A stretch of 64,000 bases of DNA from Phycisphaerae bacterium (GCA_002716385.1 PBAX01000022.1:310001-374000); one strand, 5' to 3'; numbered from the stretch's first letter, positions 49,301 to 58,834 are shown. The notes: generated by a model from the letters alone, not told the origin. Numbers and translations are program-made.

Positions 49301-50728
49301 TCCTCCGCTCCCCCGCCGGAAGCCCAACGCCATGATGTCATGGTTCTCCCGGGACTTCCGAATGGGCTGGCGATGGTTCCGCGCTACAACGAGTCTGTCA
49401 ACACGAGTGGTTGGGAGATGTTGCTGGACATCGTCGATCTGGGTGGTCTCCTGTCATTCGATGACCCGAATTCGATCGATGTCGACAGTGGCGCGACAGC
49501 TGTCGAGATCGTCGATCTCAATGGTGATGGCGCAGAGGAGATCTGTCTTGTATTCAGTGGGACTCCCGGCAGCCTAATCATCTTCGAGAACGATGGAGCA
49601 GGCGGTGTCACCCAGCAGGTCGTCATGAACACAGGTGGAGATCCGGTCGATATCACGAGCGGCGACTTCGATGGTGATGGGACAAGCGATCTGGCGGTCG
49701 CGAATTCGGCTGATCAGGACATCTATGTCTACTACAACGAGGATCAGGACATAAGCAACGGTTTCACGGAACTCGATCTGGACATCAACAGAACACCCAC
49801 TTGTCTCGCGGGCATCGACTACGACTTCAATTCCGAGAAGGACCTTGTCGTAGGCGTCACCGACGACGACCTTGATGGAAACGGTGACTGGTTGTTCTAT
49901 ACAGGAACGGCAAGTCTATCCAGGGCGGGTGGATTCAATTCAGGAGGCAGCACGCCTTCGCTGGGTGTGCCGATCGGTGTCGATCCAAGTGAGGATGAGA
50001 AGGACAAGGACATCCCATTCGCTGGAAGAAAGAGCAATGGCAAGGCCTCAATCGCCCGCTTCGTTATGACGAACAGCGGTCCCAGTCTCGAGCTGGTTGA
50101 ATATGTCGTTGGTGCCGATCCTGGTGGCATGGATATCGCCGATATCAACAACGATGGATTCGCGGACATAATGGTCACCAGCACGACCAATGGAACCATC
50201 GCCCTGCTGATCCAGAACTCGGCTTCACCTGGAACCTTCGACCAGACCTCATATGTCGCAATCGGGATTTCACCGACCGGGACTACCGCTGTCGATTTCG
50301 ATCTTGATGGTGATGTCGATATCGCGACCATTACCAATAACGAGAGTGGCAATCGGATCATCAGGGTGCTCCAGAATGATGGGAATCTCTCCTTCACGAG
50401 CGTGGATGTCGCCGAAGGCGAGTATCCACTGCTCGTGGATACCGGAGACATCGACGGGGATGGTTCGCAGAAGCTCGTGAGCATCAGTGGATCGGGTAGT
50501 GCCTTGAGAAACGGTGCCCTCCCATCACTTGCCCTGCGAAGTCCTGAAAGCGGTTGTCAATGTCCAGGCGATGCCAACTGCGATGGAACCATAAACATCG
50601 ACGACATTCTCGGAGTAATCGCCAACTTCGGATGTACTTCGGATTGCGAATTCGACGCGGATAACGACGGTGACAGCGACATCGATGATCTATTGACCAT
50701 CATCAGCAACTGGGGTTCCTGCATCTAA
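46367..50728 (+). CDS. Giant secreted FG-GAP propeller / VCBS / dockerin protein (paralogue 2)
   Basis: A 1453-residue paralogue of the preceding gene. The leader is short (MCIASALILPTLVAFA); an in-frame TGA at 46358 shows the ATG at 46367 is the first possible start. Repeats include FGYSIDMHREEMLIGAPEG and FFGYSVDIEDKYVVSGAPGQ. The middle domain (VYWLQANGGQFNNPDNWS) matches the other two paralogues. VCBS-like repeats carry SGDFDGDGTSDLAVAN, then DPSEDEKDKDIPFAG. The dockerin has DANCDGTINIDDIL and DADNDGDSDIDDLL loops. It follows paralogue 1 by 85 bases, and its stop codon overlaps that of the convergent kinase gene. Confidence 0.87.
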   Translation: MCIASALILPTLVAFATTEIVPPAGATPGFGTSIDRSSEFLIIGTSTGNNNKGHVAIYANGNSTSPVWTLDVSGLSNDAAAGQAVGIDGDWAAIGIPGDNKTLILKYEDNGSGPQWTENEWLTPPPGIQQFGYSIDMHREEMLIGAPEGFEAVAGYRLETYEFPDGSTQLLWNNYGVIESPLPSGSRWGHSVTVEDGTGFVGSPSYNGTDGNLHRLRLDGPFMTIEEDLTFEIPWATGQIGWDVIIRNGQLYVSAPSYGLNDSSGIVWMLRNLEQDDGTLAWSFNAYLSPPIEILQSQFGYMVDSNESVVAISAPYAEGKGAIYLYDCDFEDPNFPTFPYLGQIQLNDLNEGDLFGSSFVMGDTYVFCGSTGSDLHGPDHGRVSIVNQSDIQPPANQSVSYDTATALDTFDELVPSAISVSGNRVVLGVPHAAGGNGLVQLVDNQNGSWVLDAELFESPDGVPNIFGFSVSQSEHLLAVGAPGTNGSGAVHVYDQSDDGYEKLTTISPSMNGDIAFGYSVEMYKSDPDIAYLVIGSPGISLANGQIVSPGHCYIYRAFSSDFSSWEEIFSRTSNESASLLGIDVALDQTESGLVMAVGDPSFLQNKGATWLYTGDATSETWTDLPSIGGEAPGSFFGYSVDIEDKYVVSGAPGQTAASQTGSAYVVALVNGELSQWHVLTPAAQDSFNSFGESVAITREGDKYRVAASISGYRSGSGSVPSWTGSAVDMFTGKMQKDGLLGSMKSNGRIVTPGVHIPNGLGSIVSFQDSCLYMVNSHENAQALGTASKGVAQFDKPNHVYWLQANGGQFNNPDNWSVEPSDGDTLVFSLLGTTRYLVELSNAVDARLKFIYDKIILVSNDEFNETVRSIDIASEATVEAASLIIGGGLLNIEEDLRIGSDEQDMAGSLYLAVNGRVNCGNLIQSANGQMGYGINTLTDENNWVIESGNIELAGSFRVEIIADLANQLSAGDVFHFIRSSSAPPPEAQRHDVMVLPGLPNGLAMVPRYNESVNTSGWEMLLDIVDLGGLLSFDDPNSIDVDSGATAVEIVDLNGDGAEEICLVFSGTPGSLIIFENDGAGGVTQQVVMNTGGDPVDITSGDFDGDGTSDLAVANSADQDIYVYYNEDQDISNGFTELDLDINRTPTCLAGIDYDFNSEKDLVVGVTDDDLDGNGDWLFYTGTASLSRAGGFNSGGSTPSLGVPIGVDPSEDEKDKDIPFAGRKSNGKASIARFVMTNSGPSLELVEYVVGADPGGMDIADINNDGFADIMVTSTTNGTIALLIQNSASPGTFDQTSYVAIGISPTGTTAVDFDLDGDVDIATITNNESGNRIIRVLQNDGNLSFTSVDVAEGEYPLLVDTGDIDGDGSQKLVSISGSGSALRNGALPSLALRSPESGCQCPGDANCDGTINIDDILGVIANFGCTSDCEFDADNDGDSDIDDLLTIISNWGSCI

Positions 50729-53358
50729 TCGCCTGATGACTGGCGTCTTTTCTCGTTCTTCCTGCGTTGAAGATCGTATTTGAATTTCTGCACACGATCG
50801 ACCAGCGACATGAGCCTCTCGTTCCGGGGCCATTTCGAAGCAGCTTGACCGGTCATTTCAATGGCGTCGGCAATACTCTGCTCCGCATCAGCCAGCTGTT
50901 CGAGCGTGAAGTACGCTTCGATCAGGTTTCCATAGGAACGGATCGTCTCTCTCGTCGATCCGAGATCTTCGATAATCTCGGAATCCGCCAGTGCCGCGAC
51001 GAGGCCCCATGAATAGATCGACTCCTTGAGCGTGACGATCGCCTTGTCCGCTTTTCCGGCCTGAAGCTGGTATTCACCGATTTCAGTCAGGATCTTCGCG
51101 AGATCCGCAAGTGATCGAATGTCGTCGGGCGCTTCTCGGGCAATCTGCCGGATGGATGGGAGCGTCTTGTTCTCGAGAATGTCCAGGGCTTCATCGTATC
51201 GACCGAGAAAGATGAGCTCGCTGGATACATAGCGGGTGCTGTTGTTGACATCCCTCCTGAACATGGCGATGCCTTCTCTTGAATTGTCCCCCCCGTTACC
51301 GGCCATCATCGCTTCACGGGAATCAAGTGAACGCTGATAGTACTCGAGCGCCTTCTCATGCATTCCGTTGGTACTGAGCTCGAAGGCGATTCGATTCCAT
51401 GTCAGAGTGGCATTTCGCTCAACTCGAAGGTCGGGCAGACCATCATCCGTCTTGAAGTTCTTGATACCGAATTCCGCCAACTGCAGCATTTCCCGATTCG
51501 TCTCATCCTCTTCGGGATCGGCACTCCCCCCCCTCAACTTGGCCTTGTTCCTGAGAATAGCCATCAGCAGATTCCACTGATCCATTTCGCCCTTCTGGAG
51601 TGTTGTGGATAGCTGGCTCGCTTTATCGAGCCACTTGGCCGCGACTTCGCGATCATCATTCTTCATGGCAGCAAGGAACAGGCTGTTGCAGGTCTCGATA
51701 GCCAGCATCCTGGATTCTATGTCCGCAGGGTTATCGATCAGGAGTCGTTCGAGAACTACGATCGCTTCGTTCCATCGCTCCATCGCCATTTGGACGTTTC
51801 CACGATTGCCGCCCCGGAGGCTCCAGGCATTGTGGCCCATCTGCCAGAGACCCTCTGCGCTCACACGAAGGAGCACCGGATCATCGCCGCCTTCCTCCAG
51901 AAGCTTGTTCAGATACTCCATGTTCTTGGCCATGAAGTGTTCCCGTACTTCCGGACTTGCGGAGATCGCTGCCAGAGAACCGACGGTATCCCGCATGTAG
52001 AACCCCATCAACTCGCCGACCATCGCATGCTTTTCGGCCTGTTGCTCGAGTGCCGTGTTCTCCGCCTGCAACGCCCGGTTGCTGTTGACAAGCGCATAGA
52101 CGCCTGCGATCGCCGAAGCGGCCAGCAGGAGCATCATGACGGCTATGCCAGCAACAACACCACGGTTCTTCCGGATGACTCGACGAAAGGTCGTGATGAG
52201 CGTCGGGGGGCAGGCGACGATGGCATCACCGGCAAGGTATCTCCGAAGATCGTCAGCCAGCTCGGAACCTGTCCTGTATCGATCCTCTCGATTCTTGGAC
52301 ATCGCCTTGGCGATGATGGTGGACACTTCGCCACGGAGTCGTGAATCCACGGATTCCAGAGGCGTTGGCGCATCCTCGGTGATCACCTTGATGGCACCAG
52401 CAAGTCCGAGACCGCTAACCGTATATGGAAGCTTACCGGTCAACACCTCGTAGGCGGTGACCGCCATGGCGTAGACGTCGGCTGAAGAATCGAGATCGTG
52501 GACATCCCCGCTGCACTGCTCGGGAGCCATGTATTGGAGCGTTCCGACGATGTCGTGAACACCGGTAGCCATTGTGGCGGCTGCATCCGAATCGGTGCTT
52601 CTCGCCACACCGAAGTCGATGATCTTGGCGTGGCCATCCGATGTGACGAGAATGTTGCCGGGCTTGAGATCCCGGTGTATCACGCCCTTGGTGTGACCGT
52701 AGCCGACGGCTTCACAGGCATCCGCTATCAATTCTATTTTCTGGCGAACATCCAGTTTCTTGTCGTTGGCGTAATCCGTCAGGACCTTGGAACCGGCGAT
52801 GTATTCCATCGCGAAGTATGGGACACCACCGGATCCGTCATCCCAGGTTCCGGCTTCATATATCTGCGCGATTCCAGGATGCTGGAGTCTGGCCAGCATC
52901 TGGGCCTCGAAGTCGAATCGTTTCAAAGCGCGAGGATTGGTTACCCCTGGATTCATGACTTTCACGGCGACTGTTCGTCGAGGATGATCCTGACGACCCA
53001 GATACACCGTACCCATGCCTCCAGCACCAACCACACCCTTGATCATGAAGCCCGCGATTCTCGCTGGCATGCCCGGCGCGTTGTAGGCCGAATCAATCTC
53101 AAATTGATCATCATCCTGTTTGCCGGGATCGACCGTCTCGGCTTGCGAGTCCATCGGATCGGCAACTGGACGCTGTCTCATGCTGGTGTCGAGTGTCGCG
53201 GAAGCATCGGCATCGAAGTCGCCGGGATCGATGGTCTCAGGTGGAACCTCATGGCCGGCATTCGGCCTGATACCCGAATCCAGCGTCTCGAAGGCATCTG
53301 GATCAAATGGTTGTTCAGAACCGTTTGAATCGGGTTTTCCGGGTGTGGAATGGGTCAC
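50725..53358 (-). CDS. Transmembrane Ser/Thr protein kinase with C-terminal TPR-like region
   Basis: An 877-residue PknB-type kinase with a GTG start. Residues 1-100 are an acidic, disordered extension with four related hexamers (ETLDSG 24-29, ETIDPG 41-46, ATLDTS 54-59, ETVDPG 74-79). The kinase domain has GAGGMGTVYLG, Lys133 (AVKVM), HRDLKPGNILV (Asp230), DFGVARS (Asp248) and MAPEQ; all catalytic residues are present. One helix spans about 400-424. Then come a coiled coil and TPR-like helices to the end, which would be outside the cell. It is flanked by propeller/dockerin genes on both sides. Substrates are unknown. Confidence 0.93.
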   Translation of the reverse strand: MTHSTPGKPDSNGSEQPFDPDAFETLDSGIRPNAGHEVPPETIDPGDFDADASATLDTSMRQRPVADPMDSQAETVDPGKQDDDQFEIDSAYNAPGMPARIAGFMIKGVVGAGGMGTVYLGRQDHPRRTVAVKVMNPGVTNPRALKRFDFEAQMLARLQHPGIAQIYEAGTWDDGSGGVPYFAMEYIAGSKVLTDYANDKKLDVRQKIELIADACEAVGYGHTKGVIHRDLKPGNILVTSDGHAKIIDFGVARSTDSDAAATMATGVHDIVGTLQYMAPEQCSGDVHDLDSSADVYAMAVTAYEVLTGKLPYTVSGLGLAGAIKVITEDAPTPLESVDSRLRGEVSTIIAKAMSKNREDRYRTGSELADDLRRYLAGDAIVACPPTLITTFRRVIRKNRGVVAGIAVMMLLLAASAIAGVYALVNSNRALQAENTALEQQAEKHAMVGELMGFYMRDTVGSLAAISASPEVREHFMAKNMEYLNKLLEEGGDDPVLLRVSAEGLWQMGHNAWSLRGGNRGNVQMAMERWNEAIVVLERLLIDNPADIESRMLAIETCNSLFLAAMKNDDREVAAKWLDKASQLSTTLQKGEMDQWNLLMAILRNKAKLRGGSADPEEDETNREMLQLAEFGIKNFKTDDGLPDLRVERNATLTWNRIAFELSTNGMHEKALEYYQRSLDSREAMMAGNGGDNSREGIAMFRRDVNNSTRYVSSELIFLGRYDEALDILENKTLPSIRQIAREAPDDIRSLADLAKILTEIGEYQLQAGKADKAIVTLKESIYSWGLVAALADSEIIEDLGSTRETIRSYGNLIEAYFTLEQLADAEQSIADAIEMTGQAASKWPRNERLMSLVDRVQKFKYDLQRRKNEKRRQSSGD

Positions 53359-53404
53359 GGATCTAGGTTAACCGATGATTGGGGGTCTATTTCATAGGGA
53401 ATTC

Positions 53405-53433
53405 TTGAGTTGATATGGCTGGATCGCCATACT
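53405..53433 (+). promoter_or_regulatory. Likely sigma-70 promoter of the third propeller gene
   Basis: TTGAGT (53405-53410) and CATACT (53428-53433) have a 17-base spacer. The leader to the ATG at 53474 is about 35 bases and contains AAGGGG as ribosome site. Confidence 0.5.
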
Positions 53434-53473
53434 GGATGTCTGGATTTACCCATTTGGGGTTAAGGGGATTCTC

Positions 53474-56400
53474 ATGTTCAAGATATCTGCCACGACCTGT
53501 CTATTAATGTCGGCATACTCGACCTTCGTGCTGAATGCAGCTGAGCCCACCGTCTGGCCCGATCAGACATTCGTGGCTCCTGACGCGGAATTCCAGTACA
53601 CACATATAGATATGAATGGATCGATTCTGGCGGTCTCGACGGCGATTCCCTCCGTACGGGTGTTCACCCTGAATGAGGATGGAACCTGGGGGCTCGAAAC
53701 CACCATCGACCTTGATGACAGCGATGAGATCGTCGATATATCGATCGCCGCCAATCGACTCGTCATCGCCCAGGAGGATTCCGGTCTGACGGTGCACAGG
53801 AGAAATACATCGGGCTCATGGTCGGAGGAATCGATGGACAACCTGTCATCCTCCAACAAGACGTTCCTCAGCGTCGACAACATCGAGGTTGATTCCGGCG
53901 ACGACCTCATCGTCTGCATCAATGATGATGGTGTAAGAGGATTCCAGACCATGAACTACGAGTGGAATGGATTCGCATTCAGATGGGAACTCTCCGACAC
54001 CTTCATGCTTTCAAGTGGATCGCCGTCAACCTGGGGCCAGAACGTGGAGATGGGTTCCGGTCGTGCCGTGGTTTCGGCCGAGGGAAGCACTGCTCCGCCT
54101 ACGTTCGATGGATCCTGCTTCATATACAGTGAAGTCATTCCGGGAAACTGGTCGTATCAAGCGGCCATCGATCCTCCAACAGGTGTCACCGAAGCCGAGT
54201 TCGGAAGCTCCATTTCACTGGATGGCGATCGCCTTGCCGTGGGTGCACCTGGTGTGAATCTTGGATTCGTGACCGATTCGACGGTTTCGATCTTCGAACC
54301 CGGCATGTTCGGGATATGGACTGCACAGGATGTGATCATCGGTGAACATGATGGATTCGGCAGTTCCGTTGAACTCGTCGGCAACGCGGTCGTGTCGGGG
54401 AGTCCCGGGCTCAGTCTGGAGTCGGGATACATCGAAATCCACCAATACGACGGCATCGAGGACGAGTGGAGCCATGTGGCGAGCCTGCGAATGCAGTCGC
54501 AGGGAAGTGAGGATGGCAATCTCGGAGTCAACGTGGCGGTTTCAGGAGGCAACATCGCGACGTTCGATACCGGTGGAATAGATCTGAGCCCCGTTGGTTC
54601 AAGAGATGATGAGTCTCCATTCATTGAAGCGCCACAGACGCTGGGTATGTATCGACTGAATCCAGCTGAAAGCCGTTTCTGGAGACAGCCCACAGGCGGT
54701 TCGATTTCCGCCGATGGAAACTGGTCGGGTCCGATGCAGGACAACGCCGTATTCTCGCTGGATGGTGACAATCCCGAGGTTTTGATGGACGGAACCACCA
54801 GCTTCGATCAGTTGCTGATCAGGGAAGAGGTAACGTTCAGACTCTCCGGCACGACTTCCGAGTTCGGCGATTTCGGGCAACCGAGCCTTCCGGCACTCAA
54901 GATCAATGGAAACAATATGGTCGATACCGCATTGACATCAATGCTTGGTCCCGGAAGCCTGATATTCAGAAACGATGTGAAGATCGGCTTCAACGATCGC
55001 AAGGGCGTGCTCAGACTTGACGGAAGTGTCGAGATCGATGTCGTGGGAAGTCTGATTCTGGAACCGGTGGGCAGTCTGGATATGAAGATTCCATCGTCAT
55101 CCCTTGAGGTGAACGACGCATTGATTTCCGGTGGACTGAGTGTTGGACTGTTGACCGGTGAAATACCTGTCGAAGGCGACAGTTACTCGCTGCTGACATC
55201 GAATTCGGTCCCGGCTCCCGAGCGGGATGCCTTCAATCTGATCTCCCTTCCAGGTCTTCCCGGTGGATTGGGATTCGAGGTCGAATATGGTGCAACGACG
55301 CTCAACGCCAATGGGACATGGGGTGTTCAACTGAATGTCGTGACACTGGATGAGTTGATTGAATTCGGTGATCCGGCATCAGCAAGTGTTGACAGTGGAG
55401 CTGTGGATATCGTCGTGACCGACCTGACTGGAGATGGAATCGATGAAATCTGTGTTCTGATCGACGGTACACCGGGTCAGCTCTCGATCTTCAACATGAA
55501 CTCGAGTGGTAATGTCGTCGAGCAGGTTGTGGTGAATGCAGGCAACTCCCCGATCGCCATGGCCTCGGGCGATCTGGATGGTGACACCTTGGGAACAAAC
55601 GATCTCGCGATCGTCTGTGGGGACGGAACCGTACGGGTTCTCACCAATAATGACAACGATCCATCGGACTCCTTCATTCTCGATGTCTTCGATGTCAATG
55701 GTCCCATGGGATCCGTTCCAACAAGCATCGCTGCGGCTCAGCTGGATACATTCGGTACGGCACTCGAGCTTGTCGTCGGACTTGATAATGGTGACGACAC
55801 CGGAATGATCGCGATGTTCGCATCGAATCCACTTCGTGGAAGCGGTTTCGGAGGAGCCGGAAACCAGAACACATCCTCGCCGGTGACAACCATCGATCCG
55901 AGTGAAGAGGAGAAGGATCAGGACATACCGTTCGCAGCCGGCAAGCAGGATGGCAAGACGGTGGTCGCATCCAAGGTATCGAGTCTATCGCGTACATTCG
56001 GTATTCAATTCGACGAGTACAACGCCGGAAACGGTCTGCGAGATCAGATCATCCGCGACTTCGATGGTGATGGTGATGTGGACATCATGATCTCCTGTTC
56101 AACCGACAATGCACTTGTTCTGCTCGAGCAGACCTCTCCGGGTGTCTTCAATTCCCCTGTCTCGATGAATTCAGGGGATTCACCGGGACGAATGACCTCG
56201 GGGGATTTCAATGGTGATGGTGACGAGGACATCGCCGTCGTCACAGTGGATCAGACCGGTTCACCGCTTGTCCAGGTATTCGACAACTCCGGGTCATTCG
56301 TATTCACGACCAGTGACGTCGCGGATGGAGAGGCACCGGAACTTGTCGGATCGGGTGACATCGATGGAGATGGACAGGACGATCTGGTGACAATTGGTTC

Positions 56401-56629
56401 CAGCTCTCTTCTGAATGGAGTTGGATCTTCACTCGATGTACGGGCACTCTGCCCCTGCTATGGCGATTCGAACTGTGATGGATCAGTCGACATCGAGGAT
56501 CTGCTAGATGTCCTTGGAGACTACGGCTGCAGTGGTGTCTGTCATGCGGACATCAACACGGATGGCCTGGTCGACATCGAGGATCTGCTGGTGATCATCA
56601 GCCAATGGAATGCCTGCTCGGACGATTGA
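53474..56629 (+). CDS. Secreted FG-GAP propeller / VCBS / dockerin protein (paralogue 3)
   Basis: A 1051-residue, shorter paralogue. The signal peptide spans about 1-22. It has fewer FG-GAP-like repeats (for example FGSSISLDGDRLAVGAPG and GFGSSVELVGNAVVSGSPG). The beta-rich middle starts at FWRQPTGGSISADGNWS. VCBS-like repeats are followed by DPSEEEKDQDIPFA, a diverged form of the motif in the other two. The C-terminal dockerin has DSNCDGSVDIEDLL and DINTDGLVDIEDLL loops. AAGGGG lies upstream of the ATG. It is divergent from the kinase gene across 115 bases, so shared control is possible. Confidence 0.87.
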   Translation: MFKISATTCLLMSAYSTFVLNAAEPTVWPDQTFVAPDAEFQYTHIDMNGSILAVSTAIPSVRVFTLNEDGTWGLETTIDLDDSDEIVDISIAANRLVIAQEDSGLTVHRRNTSGSWSEESMDNLSSSNKTFLSVDNIEVDSGDDLIVCINDDGVRGFQTMNYEWNGFAFRWELSDTFMLSSGSPSTWGQNVEMGSGRAVVSAEGSTAPPTFDGSCFIYSEVIPGNWSYQAAIDPPTGVTEAEFGSSISLDGDRLAVGAPGVNLGFVTDSTVSIFEPGMFGIWTAQDVIIGEHDGFGSSVELVGNAVVSGSPGLSLESGYIEIHQYDGIEDEWSHVASLRMQSQGSEDGNLGVNVAVSGGNIATFDTGGIDLSPVGSRDDESPFIEAPQTLGMYRLNPAESRFWRQPTGGSISADGNWSGPMQDNAVFSLDGDNPEVLMDGTTSFDQLLIREEVTFRLSGTTSEFGDFGQPSLPALKINGNNMVDTALTSMLGPGSLIFRNDVKIGFNDRKGVLRLDGSVEIDVVGSLILEPVGSLDMKIPSSSLEVNDALISGGLSVGLLTGEIPVEGDSYSLLTSNSVPAPERDAFNLISLPGLPGGLGFEVEYGATTLNANGTWGVQLNVVTLDELIEFGDPASASVDSGAVDIVVTDLTGDGIDEICVLIDGTPGQLSIFNMNSSGNVVEQVVVNAGNSPIAMASGDLDGDTLGTNDLAIVCGDGTVRVLTNNDNDPSDSFILDVFDVNGPMGSVPTSIAAAQLDTFGTALELVVGLDNGDDTGMIAMFASNPLRGSGFGGAGNQNTSSPVTTIDPSEEEKDQDIPFAAGKQDGKTVVASKVSSLSRTFGIQFDEYNAGNGLRDQIIRDFDGDGDVDIMISCSTDNALVLLEQTSPGVFNSPVSMNSGDSPGRMTSGDFNGDGDEDIAVVTVDQTGSPLVQVFDNSGSFVFTTSDVADGEAPELVGSGDIDGDGQDDLVTIGSSSLLNGVGSSLDVRALCPCYGDSNCDGSVDIEDLLDVLGDYGCSGVCHADINTDGLVDIEDLLVIISQWNACSDD

Positions 56630-56637
56630 TCGCTTGA

Positions 56638-57495
56638 TCAGCTCGAGTAGTCGTACACGCCACGTCCCGTCTTGTTACCGAGATGTCCCGCATCGACCAG
56701 CTCCAGGAGCTTGGCGCATGGCGCATACTTGTCGGGATGGCCGAGGCCCTCGTGCAGCACGAGCATGATGTCGCGACAGACATCAAGGCCGATGAGGTCC
56801 GCCAGACGAAGGGGGCCCATCGGGAATGCGCAGCCCAATTTCATGATTCCGTCGATCTCCTCGGGTCCCGCAACACCGTCGTTCCAGGCGTGGAAGGCTT
56901 CGTTGATCATGGGCATGAGCACTCGATTGCTGACGAAACCTGGGTGGTCGTTGGCTGCAATGGGTGTCTTGCCCATCTTCTCGGAAAGCTCGATGGTCCT
57001 TGCCAGAGTCTCATCGCTTGTCGCAGGCGCCTTGATGACCTCGACCAGCTTCATGACCGGAACAGGATTGAAGAAATGCATGCCGATCACCCGATCCGCC
57101 GCATTTCCGATGCTGTTGCCTATCTCGGTTATCGATATGGACGATGTGTTGGTGGCCAGAATGCAATCTGGGGAATAGGTCGAGGCCATCGCACCGAAGA
57201 TCTTCTTCTTGATCTCGATGTTCTCGGTGGCCGCCTCGATGGCGAAGCTAGAATCACCCGATCGTTCGTGTGAATTGCTGTACTGGATACGTGAGAGGGT
57301 CGCATCGGCCTCATCCTGAGTCATGCGTTCCTTCTCGACGTTGCGTCTGATGGTCTTCGAGTGGTAGGCCCTGGCACGATCGAGTTGCTCGGATGAGACA
57401 TCAACCTGACAAACCTCTATACCGGCGGAAGCGGCCGTAATGGTGATGCCGCTACCCATGGTTCCCGCACCGATGACACTGATGACCTCAGCCAT
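56638..57495 (-). CDS. 3-hydroxybutyryl-CoA / 3-hydroxyacyl-CoA dehydrogenase
   Basis: A 285-residue NAD-dependent enzyme oxidising 3-hydroxyacyl-CoA. VIGAGTMGSGI is the Rossmann motif, ATNTSSISITEI follows, and HFFNPVPVMKLVEV carries the catalytic His. NDHPGFVSNRVLMPMINEA and the C-terminal GCAFPMGPLRLADLIGLD fit the short hbd/PaaH type. AGAGGA lies about 8 bases before the ATG. It follows prpC by 52 bases on the same strand. Confidence 0.95.
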   Translation of the reverse strand: MAEVISVIGAGTMGSGITITAASAGIEVCQVDVSSEQLDRARAYHSKTIRRNVEKERMTQDEADATLSRIQYSNSHERSGDSSFAIEAATENIEIKKKIFGAMASTYSPDCILATNTSSISITEIGNSIGNAADRVIGMHFFNPVPVMKLVEVIKAPATSDETLARTIELSEKMGKTPIAANDHPGFVSNRVLMPMINEAFHAWNDGVAGPEEIDGIMKLGCAFPMGPLRLADLIGLDVCRDIMLVLHEGLGHPDKYAPCAKLLELVDAGHLGNKTGRGVYDYSS

Positions 57496-57547
57496 AACTA
57501 TGTTCCTCTGATGAAATGAATTCCTGTTTGTCCATTCGATTCGTGGG

Positions 57548-58729
57548 TCAACTGTCCTGCCACGACATCAGCTCAGGACCGGCATAGTGAGCCAGTGGTC
57601 TGATGATTCGATTGTTCGCGTGCTGTTCCATTATGTGGGCACACCATCCGGTGACCCGACTCGCGACGAAGATCGGCGTGTATTGGGGCACGGGAATACC
57701 CATCGAGTAGTAGGTCATGCCACAAGGGAAATCGACATTGGGATGGATGTTCTTGTCGCGAAGCATGATCGCCTGGACTTCATCCCCGAGATCGAACCAC
57801 TTCTTCATGGATGGATCGACCTGATCGCAGTACTTGAGACCCCATCCGCGGAGAATACCCGCCCGGTGATCGCCGTTCTTGTATACACGGTGACCGAATC
57901 CCATGAGTTTCCGCTTCTCGTCGAAGGCCTTCTTCATCCAGGCGTCAACCGTGATGGAACCGTCGGCTGTATCGTTCATGATGTCGCTGAGCATATCCAT
58001 GGCCGCCTCATTCGCACCGCCATGGAGATTGCCCTTCAGGGCACCGATGCCACCACATACGGAAGAGTGCATATCCGAGTTGGTCGATGCGATCACGCGA
58101 CTCGTAAACGTCGATGCGTTGAAATCGTGTTCTGCATAGAGGATGAGCGAGATGTCCATGACCTTGGCAGCGATGTCGGATGGCTTCTTGCCCGTCATGA
58201 GCCAGAGCAGATTTGCCGCATGTGAAAGAGAGGCATCCGGAGCATGTCTTTCACGATTATCGCGTCCTGCCTGACACGCACCGATCAGTGTTGGGATCTT
58301 TGCGGCAAGCCGGATGGATTTTCGCATTTCAGCTTCGGGAGAGTTGTCCTCGCATTCGGGATCCGCATGCGAAAGGAGCGATACCCCGGTCTGGAGAATG
58401 CTCATCGGATGCAGTGAATCTGGATGGCCACCTGGTGGTGATGCGATTCTTGCAGCCGCAATACCTGTGATGATGTCGAGTATGTCCTCGGATACTTCTC
58501 GATTCGACCTCAATTGCTGATCGAAATCAGCCAGCTCGGCTGGTGATGGCTTGTGGCCGACCAGAAGCAGGAAAGCCACTTCCTCGAATGTGGCATGGGC
58601 TGCCAGATCGGCAATCTCATAACCACGGTAGATCAACTGGGTCTGGTTCACGGAGCAGACTGAAGTGTCGCCAATCGTCTGTCCTGCCAGACCTCTAGTG
58701 TCTGGAGCTTTTTCGCTCGTTGCGGCCAT
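57548..58729 (-). CDS. prpC: 2-methylcitrate synthase / citrate synthase
   Basis: A 393-residue citrate synthase-family enzyme. SVCGGIGALKGNLHGGANEA holds one catalytic His, GFGHRVYKNGDHRA the second with its binding Arg, and DFPCGMTYYSMGIP the catalytic Asp. The early GLAGQTIGDTSVCSV and YRGYEI segments match PrpC-type short synthases. Its place directly after prpB supports 2-methylcitrate formation from propionyl-CoA and oxaloacetate. Plain citrate synthase activity cannot be excluded. Confidence 0.9.
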   Translation of the reverse strand: MAATSEKAPDTRGLAGQTIGDTSVCSVNQTQLIYRGYEIADLAAHATFEEVAFLLLVGHKPSPAELADFDQQLRSNREVSEDILDIITGIAAARIASPPGGHPDSLHPMSILQTGVSLLSHADPECEDNSPEAEMRKSIRLAAKIPTLIGACQAGRDNRERHAPDASLSHAANLLWLMTGKKPSDIAAKVMDISLILYAEHDFNASTFTSRVIASTNSDMHSSVCGGIGALKGNLHGGANEAAMDMLSDIMNDTADGSITVDAWMKKAFDEKRKLMGFGHRVYKNGDHRAGILRGWGLKYCDQVDPSMKKWFDLGDEVQAIMLRDKNIHPNVDFPCGMTYYSMGIPVPQYTPIFVASRVTGWCAHIMEQHANNRIIRPLAHYAGPELMSWQDS

Positions 58730-58834
58730 GAGTAAGCCCTATCTGGTAAATGTTGGAATGGAGAAAACGACCGGGAAACGTGATCCCCGTCGAGCCCTTC
58801 ATCCTAGCCGATCCGGATCACCACAGTCGGCGTT

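Noticed and set aside
41710-56629. Repetitive DNA as a possible tandem repeat array or CRISPR
   Set aside because: The repetition reflects degenerate protein repeats (FG-GAP, VCBS, dockerin) with no regular spacers or identical DNA units.
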